A stretch of DNA of 42,727 bases, taken from the NCBI GenBank assembly GCA_027972325.1, contig JAPMOS010000038.1:252501-295227 (forward strand), in the 5' to 3' direction. A program made the position numbers and the translations under genes. The stretch is from Paratrimastix pyriformis (lineage: Eukaryota; Preaxostyla; Paratrimastigidae). The first letter of the stretch is position 1; each line of letters begins with the position of its first letter. A model generated the notes under the pieces. That model ran no database searches and was not told the DNA's origin. It was given only the letters and a program-made list of their open reading frames with translations. Positions 25,088 through 36,027 of this stretch are shown here, in pieces.

Positions 25088-25381
25088 ATGTCGTCGACTC
25101 ACAACGATATCAGCACTCCCGCAGTAATTGGTGCCGGCACGGCCGGACTCGTCTGGACCGCGAACAAATTCGTTCTCGGCCGCCCCACGAACGCAACGGA
25201 TCTCTTTATCGCCGGTATCATGGCCGGCGGACTCGCATTCATGGCCCCTACGATCGTCAAACAAGCTTGGTCTAAACTAAGGTCGTCATCGGACTCATTT
25301 TTTGCTGGTGCCTTGAACACGGTATACGCGGTGCGTTCGGCCCGCTTGTTCACGATGATACACTTGTGGTCTCCCGTGTAG
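25088..25381 (+). CDS. Small two-span membrane protein, 97 aa
   Basis: Starts MSSTHNDISTPAVIGAGTAG with hydrophobic segments at about residues 12-26 and 38-55 (DLFIAGIMAGGLAFMAPTIV). Its 3' three quarters overlap the 3' end of the ATPase gene on the other strand. The part after residue 65 mirrors conserved ATPase coding and may be only a read-on tail. Upstream, GTGCGTGCTCAGTTTTTT resembles the region before the last ORF of the window. Confidence 0.5.
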   Translation: MSSTHNDISTPAVIGAGTAGLVWTANKFVLGRPTNATDLFIAGIMAGGLAFMAPTIVKQAWSKLRSSSDSFFAGALNTVYAVRSARLFTMIHLWSPV

Positions 25382-26025
25382 TTGCTGATGATATACTGGA
25401 CACTGGGCTTCCAGTGCGCCCAGGCAAAGCACCCGGCCGCGAAATAGTCGAGTGCGGTTTTGGATTCATGCTTGAACAGGATGTGGTAGTCCACCGTCTC
25501 TCGCATCACCTTGTTCACTTCGTTGACGTATTGTGTCGTGAGGATCAGACTCATGTTGAGGTGACGATAATTTGTGGAGAGAGACTTCAACGCCCCCAGA
25601 TGGTGCTGCTCCCCACCTGGCGAGATAATATCATCGCAGATAATGAGAGTCCGCGGAAGGATGCGCTCGACAGGAACCCTGCTCCCGATATACTTGGCGA
25701 CGTTTGCGTTTGCGGTCTCGATCATGTGTTTGAGAAGGTTTCGTGAGGCAGGCGAATCAAACCCCGGCATCACATGGTGGCGATCAATACCAACTTCGTC
25801 ATAGTATCCTATCGCGTCACTGGAGATGCTGAAAACATATACAAGGTCATAACGGCTAGCGATCGTGCTCAAGAGCCAACGGAGGAGATAACTTTTCCCA
25901 CTTCGCGGGCTTCCGTAGATCAGACAAGTGAATGGCTCGCTTGTGAGCGCGTCCCAGTCAAAGTCCTGGTTCCTATCAAGAAACTCGGCTTCGTCGGCAG
26001 CAATCCTCGGAGTCAGTTGACTCAT
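25099..26025 (-). CDS. FtsK/HerA-type genome-packaging ATPase, 308 aa
   Basis: P-loop GSPRSGKS at residues 38-45, Walker B LIICDD at 127-132 and the strand ILTTQY at 161-166 give the order seen in the A32-like packaging ATPases of large and mid-size eukaryotic DNA viruses. It drives genome entry into the preformed capsid. Residues after about 250 lie antisense to the small membrane-protein ORF and lack clear domain character, so the true C-terminus is uncertain. It diverges from the zinc-finger gene with 70 bp between starts. The ORF looks whole. Confidence 0.85.
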   Translation of the reverse strand: MSQLTPRIAADEAEFLDRNQDFDWDALTSEPFTCLIYGSPRSGKSYLLRWLLSTIASRYDLVYVFSISSDAIGYYDEVGIDRHHVMPGFDSPASRNLLKHMIETANANVAKYIGSRVPVERILPRTLIICDDIISPGGEQHHLGALKSLSTNYRHLNMSLILTTQYVNEVNKVMRETVDYHILFKHESKTALDYFAAGCFAWAHWKPSVQYIISNYTGDHKCIIVNKRAERTAYTVFKAPAKNESDDDLSLDQACLTIVGAMNASPPAMIPAIKRSVAFVGRPRTNLFAVQTSPAVPAPITAGVLISL

Positions 26026-26095
26026 TTAGGCCCGTAAAGAAATCGCAACATTTTCTGGCCCCCCGCAGACGAGAGCTTTTGTTCCTCCGGATAAA

Positions 26096-27103
26096 ATGGC
26101 CTTCCAGTGCCCAAAGTGCGACAAGACATACAAGTCACAAGGATCTCTGAGTCGCCACATGAACACGAAGCACGAAGATCCGCCCGTGCCGCTTGCAGAA
26201 GAAAAAGAGACTGTTGGTGAGAAGAAGGAACAAGAAGATGCCCCAGACTGTCCAGATGATGATATTCCCGAAGACTTTGAGGATGTTGCGCCAGAAGACG
26301 GTGATGGCAACGAAGATGATGAGTTCTTCCGGAAGGTGAGGGAATCCGTTGCCGACGAAATGTCGCATCCGCCCGACATTGATGAGCCCATCAAGTCCAA
26401 GCGTCAAAAAGCGGCAGCGACGCCCCTTGATGCTCCACCACCAGCGACATCCGTACCGATCGTGGAAAAAATTGAGGCGAAGAGGTATGCTGACGACGTC
26501 GTAACATCCGACGTTGCGGGGTCAAGCCATCCGCAGGCCATAGCTTCCATGCGGGAGCGCGCGGCGAAAGAGCACCTCGTCGCTGGCCTCGCTAAGAAGC
26601 TCGGGGTGAAGGACATCTTGGAGGCGGACCTGCGGGGCCTTTCCGACGAAGAACTCGAGAGCTATCACTCGGACCTACGAGGGAAAGTGGATCAGAAACT
26701 TGTTGATGCGTTGACTCACTCAGACGTGATGACGGACACATACATTGCGGGGGTGAGTGGATTGGCCATCGCAGGTGGCCGTCTTATGAAGCGCGACACC
26801 ACTCCCGTGAAAGCCCAACTCGATGCGAACAAGCCCGCCATTTCTGATGCGATCAAGGACTGGATGCGTGAGAACCCGGAGTTTGCATCAAATCTTACCC
26901 CAGCAACCCGCCTTCTTGCCGTGACGATGGTATCTGTTGTCGCAGGTGTGATGCAGTCTGCCCCTCTGGACGTCTCTAAAAAAGGTGGCTCACCGGACTC
27001 CTCCCAAGCGACATCGTCTTCATCTTCAACTGCACCCTCCGCGCCGTCGTCATCTACAGACGCGTCAGATCCCTTTGCCAAAGTGCCGTTCGTGCACCAT
27101 TAA
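26096..27103 (+). CDS. C2H2 zinc-finger protein of the virus-like element, 335 aa
   Basis: A single classical finger at the very N-terminus: CPKCDKTYKSQGSLSRHMNT plus KH (C-X2-C-X12-H-X4-H). It is followed by an acidic linker (EDFEDVAPEDGDGNEDDEFF), a KSKRQK basic patch, a helical domain with EHLVAGLAKKLGVKDILEAD and ETRLLAV-like hydrophobic stretch LLAVTMVSVVAGVMQ, and a Ser-rich tail. The finger suggests nucleic-acid or protein binding in the infected cell or virion; the rest is not recognised. Confidence 0.65.
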   Translation: MAFQCPKCDKTYKSQGSLSRHMNTKHEDPPVPLAEEKETVGEKKEQEDAPDCPDDDIPEDFEDVAPEDGDGNEDDEFFRKVRESVADEMSHPPDIDEPIKSKRQKAAATPLDAPPPATSVPIVEKIEAKRYADDVVTSDVAGSSHPQAIASMRERAAKEHLVAGLAKKLGVKDILEADLRGLSDEELESYHSDLRGKVDQKLVDALTHSDVMTDTYIAGVSGLAIAGGRLMKRDTTPVKAQLDANKPAISDAIKDWMRENPEFASNLTPATRLLAVTMVSVVAGVMQSAPLDVSKKGGSPDSSQATSSSSSTAPSAPSSSTDASDPFAKVPFVHH

Positions 27104-27121
27104 ACATGCTTCGCAGCTGTA

Positions 27122-27145
27122 AAGCTTTTTTATGCTGCCGAAATG
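27122..27145 (+). promoter_or_regulatory. Start-codon motif of the virus-like element
   Basis: TTTTTTATGCTGCCGAAATG ends on the start codon of the gene at 27,143. Related strings precede genes at 23,362, 24,045, 24,121, 38,506 and 41,612. Confidence 0.5.
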
Positions 27146-28066
27146 GACAGGCCTATCGCCGAAGACTTCAACGAAGAGTGGAGCAAACAGATACGTGAGC
27201 ATGGCTGGGATTGGATGACCGCAGAAGAGAAGCTTGGCCACCGCATCTCACTCAACTTATATCGTCAACTCGCGACAGGGAAGCGCGACTCCATGACGAA
27301 TCCCGAAGCTGTTGCCGTTCTCGCGATGATGGAGACGTCTTTTCGTGAATACACTAGGGCTATGGCTGAGTATCGCGAGGCGCAAGCGCAGTGGTCCGCC
27401 AACGAGGCCCATCTCAACGAAGGAATTGAGAGCTTCCAGTACGCGTTCAGTCGCAACAAGGCAGTCGAAGTACCGAAGGGTGCGGATCGCACGCTTGAGC
27501 GTTACAACCGCTACAATGAGTTGGAGTTCCTGATGTACGGCACGCAGCCTTCCCGTATCGGATCACGTTTCTGGACCACGGTGGACGTCAATGCATGGTT
27601 CATGACGTTTTATCAGTACCCCAACAACGCCGCAATTGTACGCTTCTACAGCGAGCTGGCCGCGCATCAATCGCCACCCGTCAAGCCAGAGCCCATCAGC
27701 TTTGGTAACGTCTTCTTCAACACGCAAACGATCGATGTGAGCATTGTAGGAAACGGTTCTGTGAGTATAGGCACGATGCAGCTCATCAACGCCAGCGACT
27801 CCATGTTCCAAGTTCAGACGCTCGCCACTATGACGGCGCAAGAGCGTGCAGTGGCCAGTGAGACGGCGCGATACTACACGGCGCTACGTCACATTGCGGA
27901 AGTGCAGAATGATCATCGCATGTCGCTCCAGGCTGAGGCCAAGACGATTGCTCAACGGACGGCGGAGCTGTGTCAGATGAAGGCAACCTACTCGCTCTTC
28001 CCCCGGTCCTACCGACCTGGAAAGTGTTTGAATTTGGGATCTTCGCCTTTTCTATTGGCCAATTGA
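27143..28066 (+). CDS. Virus-like-element protein next to the LINE insertion
   Basis: Starts MDRPIAEDFNEEWSKQIREH. The first half is charged and helical (MAEYREAQAQWSANEAHLNE), the middle beta-rich (SFGNVFFNTQTIDVSIVGNG), and the rest helical (AQERAVASETARYYTALRHI). Sequence character changes near 28,020, where the LINE-bearing insertion may begin. It looks structural, but no family is recognised. The start carries TTTTTTATGCTGCCGAAATG, nearly identical to that at 24,045. Confidence 0.6.
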   Translation: MDRPIAEDFNEEWSKQIREHGWDWMTAEEKLGHRISLNLYRQLATGKRDSMTNPEAVAVLAMMETSFREYTRAMAEYREAQAQWSANEAHLNEGIESFQYAFSRNKAVEVPKGADRTLERYNRYNELEFLMYGTQPSRIGSRFWTTVDVNAWFMTFYQYPNNAAIVRFYSELAAHQSPPVKPEPISFGNVFFNTQTIDVSIVGNGSVSIGTMQLINASDSMFQVQTLATMTAQERAVASETARYYTALRHIAEVQNDHRMSLQAEAKTIAQRTAELCQMKATYSLFPRSYRPGKCLNLGSSPFLLAN

Positions 28067-28068
28067 CG

Positions 28069-28479
28069 ATGTCTTCTGAAACTCATTCTGTTGAAGATGC
28101 TGGTGCGGTTCCTCTGACGCTGGAAAGTGTTGAGGCTGAAGCCAATCGCCAAAGAATGGAGGCGGCTGGTAAAAAAAGAGTGGCCGAAAAGAGCCAGGCC
28201 GAGGAGCAGGGTGAAAAGAAGGAAAAAGTTATGGTCTGTGTTAATTGGATAGTGGCTTTCCTACCGAAAGTCCGCCTATCAAGGATGTTTGTTGGGCTCA
28301 TCTTGGGTCTTTGTTTGTCAATTGCCTTTTGTGAATTACAGGCTGAGACAATGAGATTCGCTATTAAATTTGAGCCAAGTGCTGTGCAATTTAGCTGGTA
28401 CGAACTTGAATGCCAGCTTCGTGAGATCCTTGGCGAGGCCCGTGTTCAACAAGGCCTGGAAGAAGGAACTTTGGCGTGA
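28069..28479 (+). CDS. Unrecognised ORF, 136 aa, at the left edge of the insertion
   Basis: Starts MSSETHSVEDAGAVPLTLES, has a Lys/Glu-rich stretch, one membrane-like segment (MFVGLILGLCLSIAF) and a C-terminal helix. Base composition is more AT-rich than the virus-like genes on the left. It may belong to the insertion rather than to the virus-like element. Confidence 0.35.
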   Translation: MSSETHSVEDAGAVPLTLESVEAEANRQRMEAAGKKRVAEKSQAEEQGEKKEKVMVCVNWIVAFLPKVRLSRMFVGLILGLCLSIAFCELQAETMRFAIKFEPSAVQFSWYELECQLREILGEARVQQGLEEGTLA

Positions 28480-28576
28480 CGTGTCTGAGACCCGATGCCG
28501 CGGAGATTCTTGGAGCTTTTGCAAGTCGGAATCAGGCCGTCCTGACTGATCTGGGAAGTGAATGTGAGCGGCCGGC

Positions 28577-29127
28577 CTCAGCTGTGACCTTTGTTACAAT
28601 GAGGGCTCATCTGGGTGGTTTGCCCTGGAAGCTAAAGAAGAGGAGGTTCGCCAATGGTTGCGTGAAGCGAACCCGAGTGCGCAGTGTCTGTTCGCAATCG
28701 CTGACTTATTGATCGCCACCCCGGTAGTTTGGGTCAAGCCTGCTCGCCAGCCGGGTGCATGGCGTGTGTCTGTGACATGCTCGGTGGGACAGCCCCACAT
28801 CCCGGAGATCTTCCGGGGCAAGCGCATAGTACAGATCGCTCCGGGGAGGATCGGCCTCCGGGCGGACCATCGTTTGGCCTTTATTCGTGCGGCCGGTGTC
28901 GAGTGGCCGCAGCAGATGCAGGAGTACCTCAAGAACCACCACATTGTGGTAGAGGTCTCCGATATTTGGAGATCAGAAGTGGCGTGGTCAAGTGGGCGGT
29001 GGGACGGGACGTTTTGTGTCATGGCAACCCCGGAGCAGAGGGAGGCCATCGACGCTTTGAAGCGGGAGTCGCGTCCGCGTGTGGTGAAGGTGTCGGTGGG
29101 GGTGAATGCGGGAAGAAGTTCAAGTAA
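28577..29127 (+). CDS. LINE ORF1-like candidate, fragment
   Basis: The frame contains CDLCYNEGSSGWFALEAKEE, a CxxC pair, then PHIPEIFRGKRIVQIAPGRI and QEYLKNHHIVVEVSDIW. It lies upstream of the endonuclease, where ORF1 is expected. No CCHC knuckle was seen, so the assignment is weak. Confidence 0.35.
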
Positions 29128-30478
29128 AGGTTGGGGGCTGTGTTTCTCTTCCACCCTCTTACGCTCTTGCTCCTGGGACATGCGTGTGGAAAGAAACAGC
29201 CTTCTATTGGAATGGCGTGGGGAGGAGAGTGGTTGGCGGGGGGGAGCAATCGAATGAAGGAAAAGAAGGTGGAGTGGGGGTAAAATTGGAGAAGGTAGTG
29301 CAAAGACAGGAAGTGATATGTGTATGGTGCTTTTGGATGCAGACGGTGGTCGAAGAGAATTGGGTCCACGGTAGGGTAAATGGAATTGGCCTTGTTGATC
29401 AAAAGAGAGGGGCGAGAAGCGTGGTCGTATGGGTTGGATAAAGACTGGTAATGAGAACTGGGAATGCTGGTACGGAGAAGGGGAAGACCTCTGGAAGGGG
29501 CGAAGGGGCCGGTGGTGGACGGGAGAGATGGGATCAGGAGGGTTGGCGGGGGTTGGGATGGCTGTTTTCTCCCGCGTTTTCTGGTGGGCTGAGCGCCCCT
29601 ACTTTCCAACGGTGGTTGGATGGTGTGCCGGCTTGGTGTGGTGGCTGCATTGGGTGGCGGCTGCCCTCAGGTTGGTGTGGTATGTCTAGCCGATGTCTCG
29701 TTGGTCTGTGGATGGAGGAAGATGGGTGGAGAGTTTCTAATCATGCTTTGATCATAGTCTCCCGGCTGGACAGAGTGCTTTGCCTCGGAGGTGGGCCCTG
29801 TCTGGTGTCGGAAATATCTACCGGTTTGTTGGTTGTTGGGACGTCTGGCAGCGGCTCATCCTTAGAATTTCAGATATCTGGCCCCCTGAGATGCCTGTCT
29901 GACCGTCTGGTCAGATGGAAGATCCTTCTCTGGGATGTTGCTGATGCGGCACGTTCTTTGGGAGAGAGTCTGTCTTTCCGGTATTCTTTTGTCATCTTCA
30001 GAAACTTTTAGGAATGTGGCCGCTGATCTTGGTAGGGCTGGTCAAGGGCAGTCTGGTTATTGTTTTGAGCTTTCCTGGAATGGGGTTGGTCTGTGTGTAC
30101 CTTTTTTCAGTCATCCAATTCCAATACTGGACTGAGCAGATGGGAGCTCCAATGCCTGCATCTGCACAAAACCTCCGAAGGAATGGGCAACTTTGGACGA
30201 TGTCTGAAGGTCTGTGTAAGTTTTCATTTATTACAGTTTACTCATTTTCTGAGATCGATGATCTCGGTAGGACTGGTGGTGACGCTAGGGCCGGTCAAGG
30301 GGTCAACGGTCAAACCAGGACCCCCTTAACACCCGCAGCGGTTCCTGCGGGTGCTGGAGAGGAGGGGGCCGCTGTGCTACGTCGGCGGGATGCCCTAGGG
30401 ATCGTTACCCCTGGGGTGGCCAGAGAGGGTCGAGGACAACCTGGCTAAAATGTGGCAGGCAAACCTCACCGAGTGGTA
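29128..30478. other. Insertion interior without a clear gene
   Basis: G-rich sequence with short open frames only. TAGG(G/A)CTGGTCAAGGG-like strings occur near 30,031 and 30,290. A stem (CACCCGCAG / CTGCGGGTG) lies at 30,331-30,355. No domain recognised. Confidence 0.4.
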
Positions 30479-30895
30479 CGAGGAAAACCCCGAAGGGGAC
30501 AACCTCAAGAAGGAGGAAAACCCCGCCGTCGGGGACAACCTCAAGAAGGAGGAAAACCCCGCCGTCGGGGACAACCTCAAGAAAGAGGAAAACCCCGCCG
30601 TCGGGGACAACCTCAAGGGGCAGCGCTGGGCGACATCGGCTGGGTGGGGTATGGACATGATGGAGGAAAACCCCAAGAAGGGGGACAACCTCAAGAAGGA
30701 GGAAAACCCGGCGTCGGGGACAACCTCAAGGGGCATCGCTGGGCGCCATCGGCTGGGTGGGGACGGACACGGAGGAGGAAAACCCCAAGGGGGACAACCT
30801 CAAGAAGAAGAAGGAGGAAAACCCCGCTGAAGGGGACAACCTCATGAGGGAAGGAGCAGAGGAGAACCCCGGCTTTGGGGAAAACCTTGATGGTA
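30479..30895 (+). repeat. 36-bp minisatellite with built-in hairpin
   Basis: About eight units of AGGAAAACCCCGCCGTCGGG plus GACAACCTCAAGA. Each holds CCCCG(N)CGGGG, able to fold back. In one frame it reads as EENPAVGDNLKK repeated. Two longer spacers (GGGCGACATCGGCTGGGTGG and GGGCGCCATCGGCTGGGTGG) give a higher-order repeat. Confidence 0.85.
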
Positions 30896-30999
30896 GGATG
30901 GAGGACCATGCCGGGGATGGGAATGCGTCACAGGCTGGCGACATCGGGGCATACTACTTTGGCTCAGGTGGCTGGGGCTGGCTTCCTTTTTGCTTACGG

Positions 31000-32486
31000 T
31001 CTGTGCGAATGTTTTCCTTGTTGCCGTTTGCCTTGTAGACTCCTTTGAGTTTCGGCAGTGCTCTTGGGACAGGGAGGTTTGGAAGGGAGACTGGCTCGGA
31101 TATCATGGATGCGAGTGATAATGTACGCTTGGGGGACTTGGAAGGTTTAGCATGCCAGGCCAATTGGAATTTTATTGTTGACCGATTAAAGAGATGGGTG
31201 GGGATGAAGGAGGGGTGGAAAAGGGGGTGGGCTGACATTGACTTGGCTGAATTTTGAAAAAGCTGGTTGGGTTGGTTGAGTTTTATTGTAATGACGATGA
31301 CATCGGTAAAAGATTGGAGGCGGTGGGGAGCAGGATTGCTATGGAGGTGGAAATGGAGTGGGGAAGGTGATGGAGAGCTGGAGGATGGTAATGGGGGCGG
31401 AATGTATAGAGGAATAGTTAATGTCACTGGCCACCGGTGCTGGATCAGCACGGCCCTCCAGGTGGTTGAGGCGGCTGGGGGTGGGTGAGTTGTACGAGAT
31501 ATTGCGGGAGGTCATGGGACCCCGGAGTGGGAAGATGGGGTGTGGAGGAGGGAACCAGGGGTTTGGACGAAGGGCAGGATGGGGAAGCGGAGGAGGCCCT
31601 CGTTGAATTGTTGCGGAGGTCTGGGATCGCGGCAAAGGTAACTGTGGAAGTAGAGGACACATGTCAGGAGTGTGAGCTTATGAGCAGCGGAACGGAGAGA
31701 GAGAAGCGATCTAACGGTGAGATTGGAGCGGGATTTCGAGAAAATGAGTGACGCTGTGGGAAGGGTGATCCTTTCAAATCAGAGGATACGAAAAGGTGCC
31801 CTGGGTGTGGGGTGGATCGTTGGCATGCGAGGGAGGAGCGGGTGGTGGGAACAGAGGGTGTTATGGTCGTCCAAGTGACGCGGGGTAGGGAAGGGATGGT
31901 TGATAAGAGGCAATGGAGGGTCCAGCCGGATGTGGTGGAAATGGGCGGTAAGGTGTACCACATGGTAGCGGTGGCGGAGTTTTGTGGGAGAAGGGGGTGG
32001 GCGACACTGGGTGGCGGTCAAAAGATTGGAGACCAATGGTGGAGGTTTAATGACAGCAGGGTCGGAGAAGTTGGGGAAGAGGAAGCAGGTCATGGAGATG
32101 TGTTCCTGTATGTGGAGGGCAGGAAAAGGCTTCGAAGATGAGGAAGTCGGCCCTGGGTCCGGCGTTCGGAGGTGTGAAGATGCAGATGGGAGGTGGGAAG
32201 GCTGGGGAGCGGGGATGGGCCGGGGCGGAGCAGGGCATGGGGTGGGTGTGGGAAGCCTATCTGCAGTGGGGATAGTTACCCGGAAGTCAGGGTGCCTGCG
32301 GGGAGGGGAAGGGAGTGAAGGCGCGGAGAAGGAAGGGAAAAGGGATGCGCAGAGGAAGAAGAGGCAAAAGCGAAAATGCTGGATATTGAGCGGGTGTATG
32401 ATGAGAAGGCGGAGGCGGAAGAATTTTGTGGGGTGGAAAAGTGGTGCTGCGAAAAAGGAGGCTAACGAGGGCGGGGTTGCCGGGGA
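31000..32486 (+). other. LINE segment upstream of the endonuclease
   Basis: Purine-rich, with short frames such as LACQANWNFIVDRLKRWVGM (about 31,150). It probably belongs to ORF1 or the spacer of the LINE; no domain recognised. Confidence 0.4.
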
Positions 32487-33250
32487 AAGAGGAGGATCGG
32501 GTGAGGGTGGTCGGATGGAATGTGCGGGGCTGGGCTCGGAATGGAAAAGAAAAAATGTAGAAGATTTGCTAAAGGTGGGTCGAACGGACATAGCGCTCTT
32601 GCAGGAGACGAAAGGAACGAGGGACAACAAGGAGTTTTGCAGGAAAATGGATGAAGGGGTGGTGCTGGAGGAGCTCAGTGGCGGAGGAGTCTGTTAAGAG
32701 GCACCCGAGAGGGTGATGATTGGGTATAGAAAAACATTGCAAGTGGCAGTGCGAAAGATTACGGAGGTGATTCCTGGTTATCTCATGTTTATGGACTGGA
32801 CGGAGGGAAGAATCAGATGAGACTCATCAACATGTATTTTCCTACTGGAGACGGAGAGGCGAACGTGAGGGTAAGGAGTGTGATCTTGGAGCGGTTGGAG
32901 GAGTGTGTGGCGGGGGGGGCGTCGGATGGGAGAGGAGTCGTGGTGTACACAGATGCGAACGGATGGGCTAAGGAAGGAGGGAGCAAGAGAAACTGGGATT
33001 GTATGATGTGGCGAAGATGGTTGGGAAGGCGGGGAGATAACTTTTATCCGGAGCCGGAAGGGTGGGACGGTGGCGAAAGAGGAAGAGCATGAAGGGAAGG
33101 GGGAGGGCCCGGTTGGATTTGTGTCTGTCGACGCAGGGGACAATGGGGAGGGTGCTGGACAATTTGTTTGTTTGGCGGAATGATGAGATTCAGTGGCAGG
33201 CGGTCACGGATCACCACATGATTGTAACGGATCTCCGAAACATGGCGCCT
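32487..33250 (+). CDS. LINE APE-type endonuclease domain (decayed)
   Basis: Motifs in order: VVGWNVRG, DIALLQETKGT, then TDANGWAKEGG with RNWD, RARLDLCLS and TDHHMIVTDL, which match the WNVRG, LLQET, D.N, R.D and (S/T)DH motifs of LINE endonucleases that nick the target. They are spread over several frames. Confidence 0.75.
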
Positions 33251-33869
33251 TCTGCGGTGAAAATGGCTCGGAGGAAGGTGGCCATCTGCCCTTCCCGGAC
33301 GGAGGTGGAGGCACTGTTGCGGGACAAGAAGAAGGAGGAGTATGATGTTATGGTTGGGAAAATGGAAAAGTACCGTGGGAAGGTTGCGCAAATGTTGCGA
33401 GAGGCAGCTGTGAAGGGGAGGAGCCATCATTTGAACAGATGAGTGAGTTTCTTCGGGTAACAGCTGGCTGCGTTTTGGCTATAGGGATGTGATGAATACG
33501 GATCGAGATTTTGAGCCTTTCAGGATAAAGAAATTGAGGAGGAGAGCGCTGGCGGAGGAGGACTTGAATAAGAGGAAGGAGATGTTGAAACAGTTGGCGA
33601 AGATGAGGTTGGTGCATTATGGTAAGAGAGATAGGGCATTGGAGGAAAGCGCAAGCGTATCTATAAGGGTATCATGACGGATGGCGCGGCGCCAATTACA
33701 ACCTACGTGACTCGAAATGCGGAGGGAAGATGGACAGGGTGGTGTCGGACCCGGCGGAGGTTAAGAGGGATGGTGGGGATTCATGGCGGGCTTGCAAAAG
33801 GAAGCTGCCGGTGGGGACGGGGGCAAAGACTGAAGGAGGTAACGGGAGGCGTGGGTGGAAGGGTAATTA

Positions 33870-35126
33870 TGGCCCTCTGACGACGCATGATATCCAGACA
33901 ATACTGGGGGCGTTGCCGGACGGGAAAGCGGCTGGCCCGGATGGAGTGACGGCGGAGATGGTCCATGCTTGTCAGGACGAAATTAAGGAGTGGTTGGGGA
34001 GGCGATACAACGAGATGTTGGAGAAGTCTGAGGTTCCTGAGGAGCTGAAACTCAGCTCGGTCTATATGGCAACCAAATCGCAGACGGAGCATCCGGGGAT
34101 CCGGCCGGCAGAAGGCCTATAACTTTAATACAGGTTTTTGAAAGGACTGCAGGTAGTGATTGCCTCGAGATTTCAAGACTGGTGCGTTGAAAAGGGGTAT
34201 TCGGGGCGGAGCAGTTTGGTTTCTGAGGGATCGGAGGATTGAGACGCCTATTGCCGAGATTTTGGGGTGTTGACGGACTCGAAGATTATGGGAGGTAAGG
34301 AGTTCCACATGTGCGCGCTAGATATAAGAAAGGCCTATGATACAGTTGACATGGAGGCGCTCAGGAGGGGTTGAGAAGGATGGGGTGGAAGAGGAATTTG
34401 TCAGGTATGTGGACAGCTTGTATGAGGGGAGAAAGGCGCGGGTGATCACGGGGTACGGGTTGACGGATAGCTATGACATTGAGAGAGGAATTAGTCAAGG
34501 GACCCGTTGTCCTGCCTGCTGTTTATCTCCTTCATGGAGGGAGTCTTGGCGGAGGTGAGACGACAGGAGGGGCTATATTCTGGATAGCGGCAGGAAGGTA
34601 AAGGTGTTGGCATTTGCGGACGACATTATGTTGGTGACGAGAACAAGGGAACAGATGGTCCGTTTGGTGAATACGGTAAGGCGGAAAGTGGAAGAGGCTG
34701 GTATGGAGCTGTCGTGGAGCAAGTGTGACTACCTGTGTGGGGTGAAGGGAAGACGGACTTGGATCTGGGAGAGGGTCGAAAGATCAGAGTGCAGCAAAGG
34801 GTGGAGCAATTCGGTATCTTGGGATATGGATAGATGAGGAGATGAACATGAAGGTCAACACGGAGAAGGTGATCCAGAAAATGTGTGGGCGACTGCACAG
34901 GCTCATGGACAAGAAGGTCCCTCCGAGGTTGATGGTGCAAATGATTAATGAGTGTGTCTCGACTTGCCTACAATACACGGCGAGGCAGTGCCCAATGCCG
35001 ACAAGGGACTTGGAAACACTGAAGCAGAGATATGCGAGGGTGTTCAGGGAAATCGGAGGTTGTATTGGGAAATGCGACCCGGCAGAGGTGCTGTTCTTTC
35101 CGGAGGAGGAAGGGGTATGGGGCTGA
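33870..35126 (+). CDS. LINE reverse transcriptase domain (decayed)
   Basis: ILGALPDGKAAGPDGVTAEM (about 33,899) is the fingers motif; ALDIRKAYDTVD (about 34,316) carries the first catalytic Asp; GISQGTRCP (about 34,487) and LAFADDIMLV (about 34,607) follow, with the catalytic FADD. Thumb-like TVRRKVEEAGMELSWSKC comes next. Frames change several times, so no full domain is encoded. Confidence 0.85.
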
Positions 35127-36027
35127 AGGACCCGATTGATGTCCATGATATGATGGTGATGACACAAATTCTGGGAGGATGGCGGACGAGCAGGGGTGTG
35201 GAGTGGTGCTGAGGAGGAGATCGTGCTGCTGCAGAAATTGTGGACGACGCGTGAGCCGCTGTTGGATGATGCAGGGAAGTGGGTGAAGATGCACGGGCAG
35301 GAGAAGATGCCGGGGTGGTGATTGGGCAGGTGATGCACAGGAGAGACATGGCGATCCTGAGGGACGGTGAGAAACTGAAGTGAAGTACGGCATGCCGACG
35401 ACACTGGAAGAGATGGCGGAGCCCTGCAAGATAACAAAGAAGCACAGACAGACCCTCATGAAAAGGAAGATTCGGAGTGGGCGGACCTCATCATAGGGGA
35501 AGATTTCATTGGAAGGGGTGATGCCGCAGTATGTGGAGACGATCAAAAGCGGGTGTGTCTGTATGGTAACAGGGTGAGTCCGGACTATCTGCAATTGGCG
35601 AGGCGGATTCGGGAGGAGGAGTCGGCGGAGGAGGGGCGGAAAAGGCGGAGAGTGGAGAAGGAAAGGAGGAAGGCAATGCAGATAAGGGGAATGAAGGAAG
35701 AGAGGGGAGTCGGGGTTGGGGCGGTCGGGGGAAGCGAAACCAAGAGTCAAGAGGCAAGCAAAGTTGCAGTGCGTCGGGGAAGGTGGCAGTGGTGAAACGG
35801 AGGAAACATGGAGGAGGATGGGGGGAAAGGGAGAGTAAGAAGGGAAGGAGCGAAAAGAAGATGGGGAGGAGGGGGATGATGCAGATTGAGGCGAGCGAGA
35901 AGAAGAGGAGGGCGGAAGGGCAGGTGGAGGAGGAACAAGATGGGAGGGCTGGTGAGTGGGACGAGGTATTGTGGAAAAGGCGGGAGGAGTTGATGGCGGA
36001 GTGTGATGAGGTGGAAGTAAGAGTGGT

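Noticed and set aside
30450-30895. CRISPR-like array at the 36-bp repeat
   Set aside because: Units are contiguous without spacers and lie in a eukaryotic insertion.
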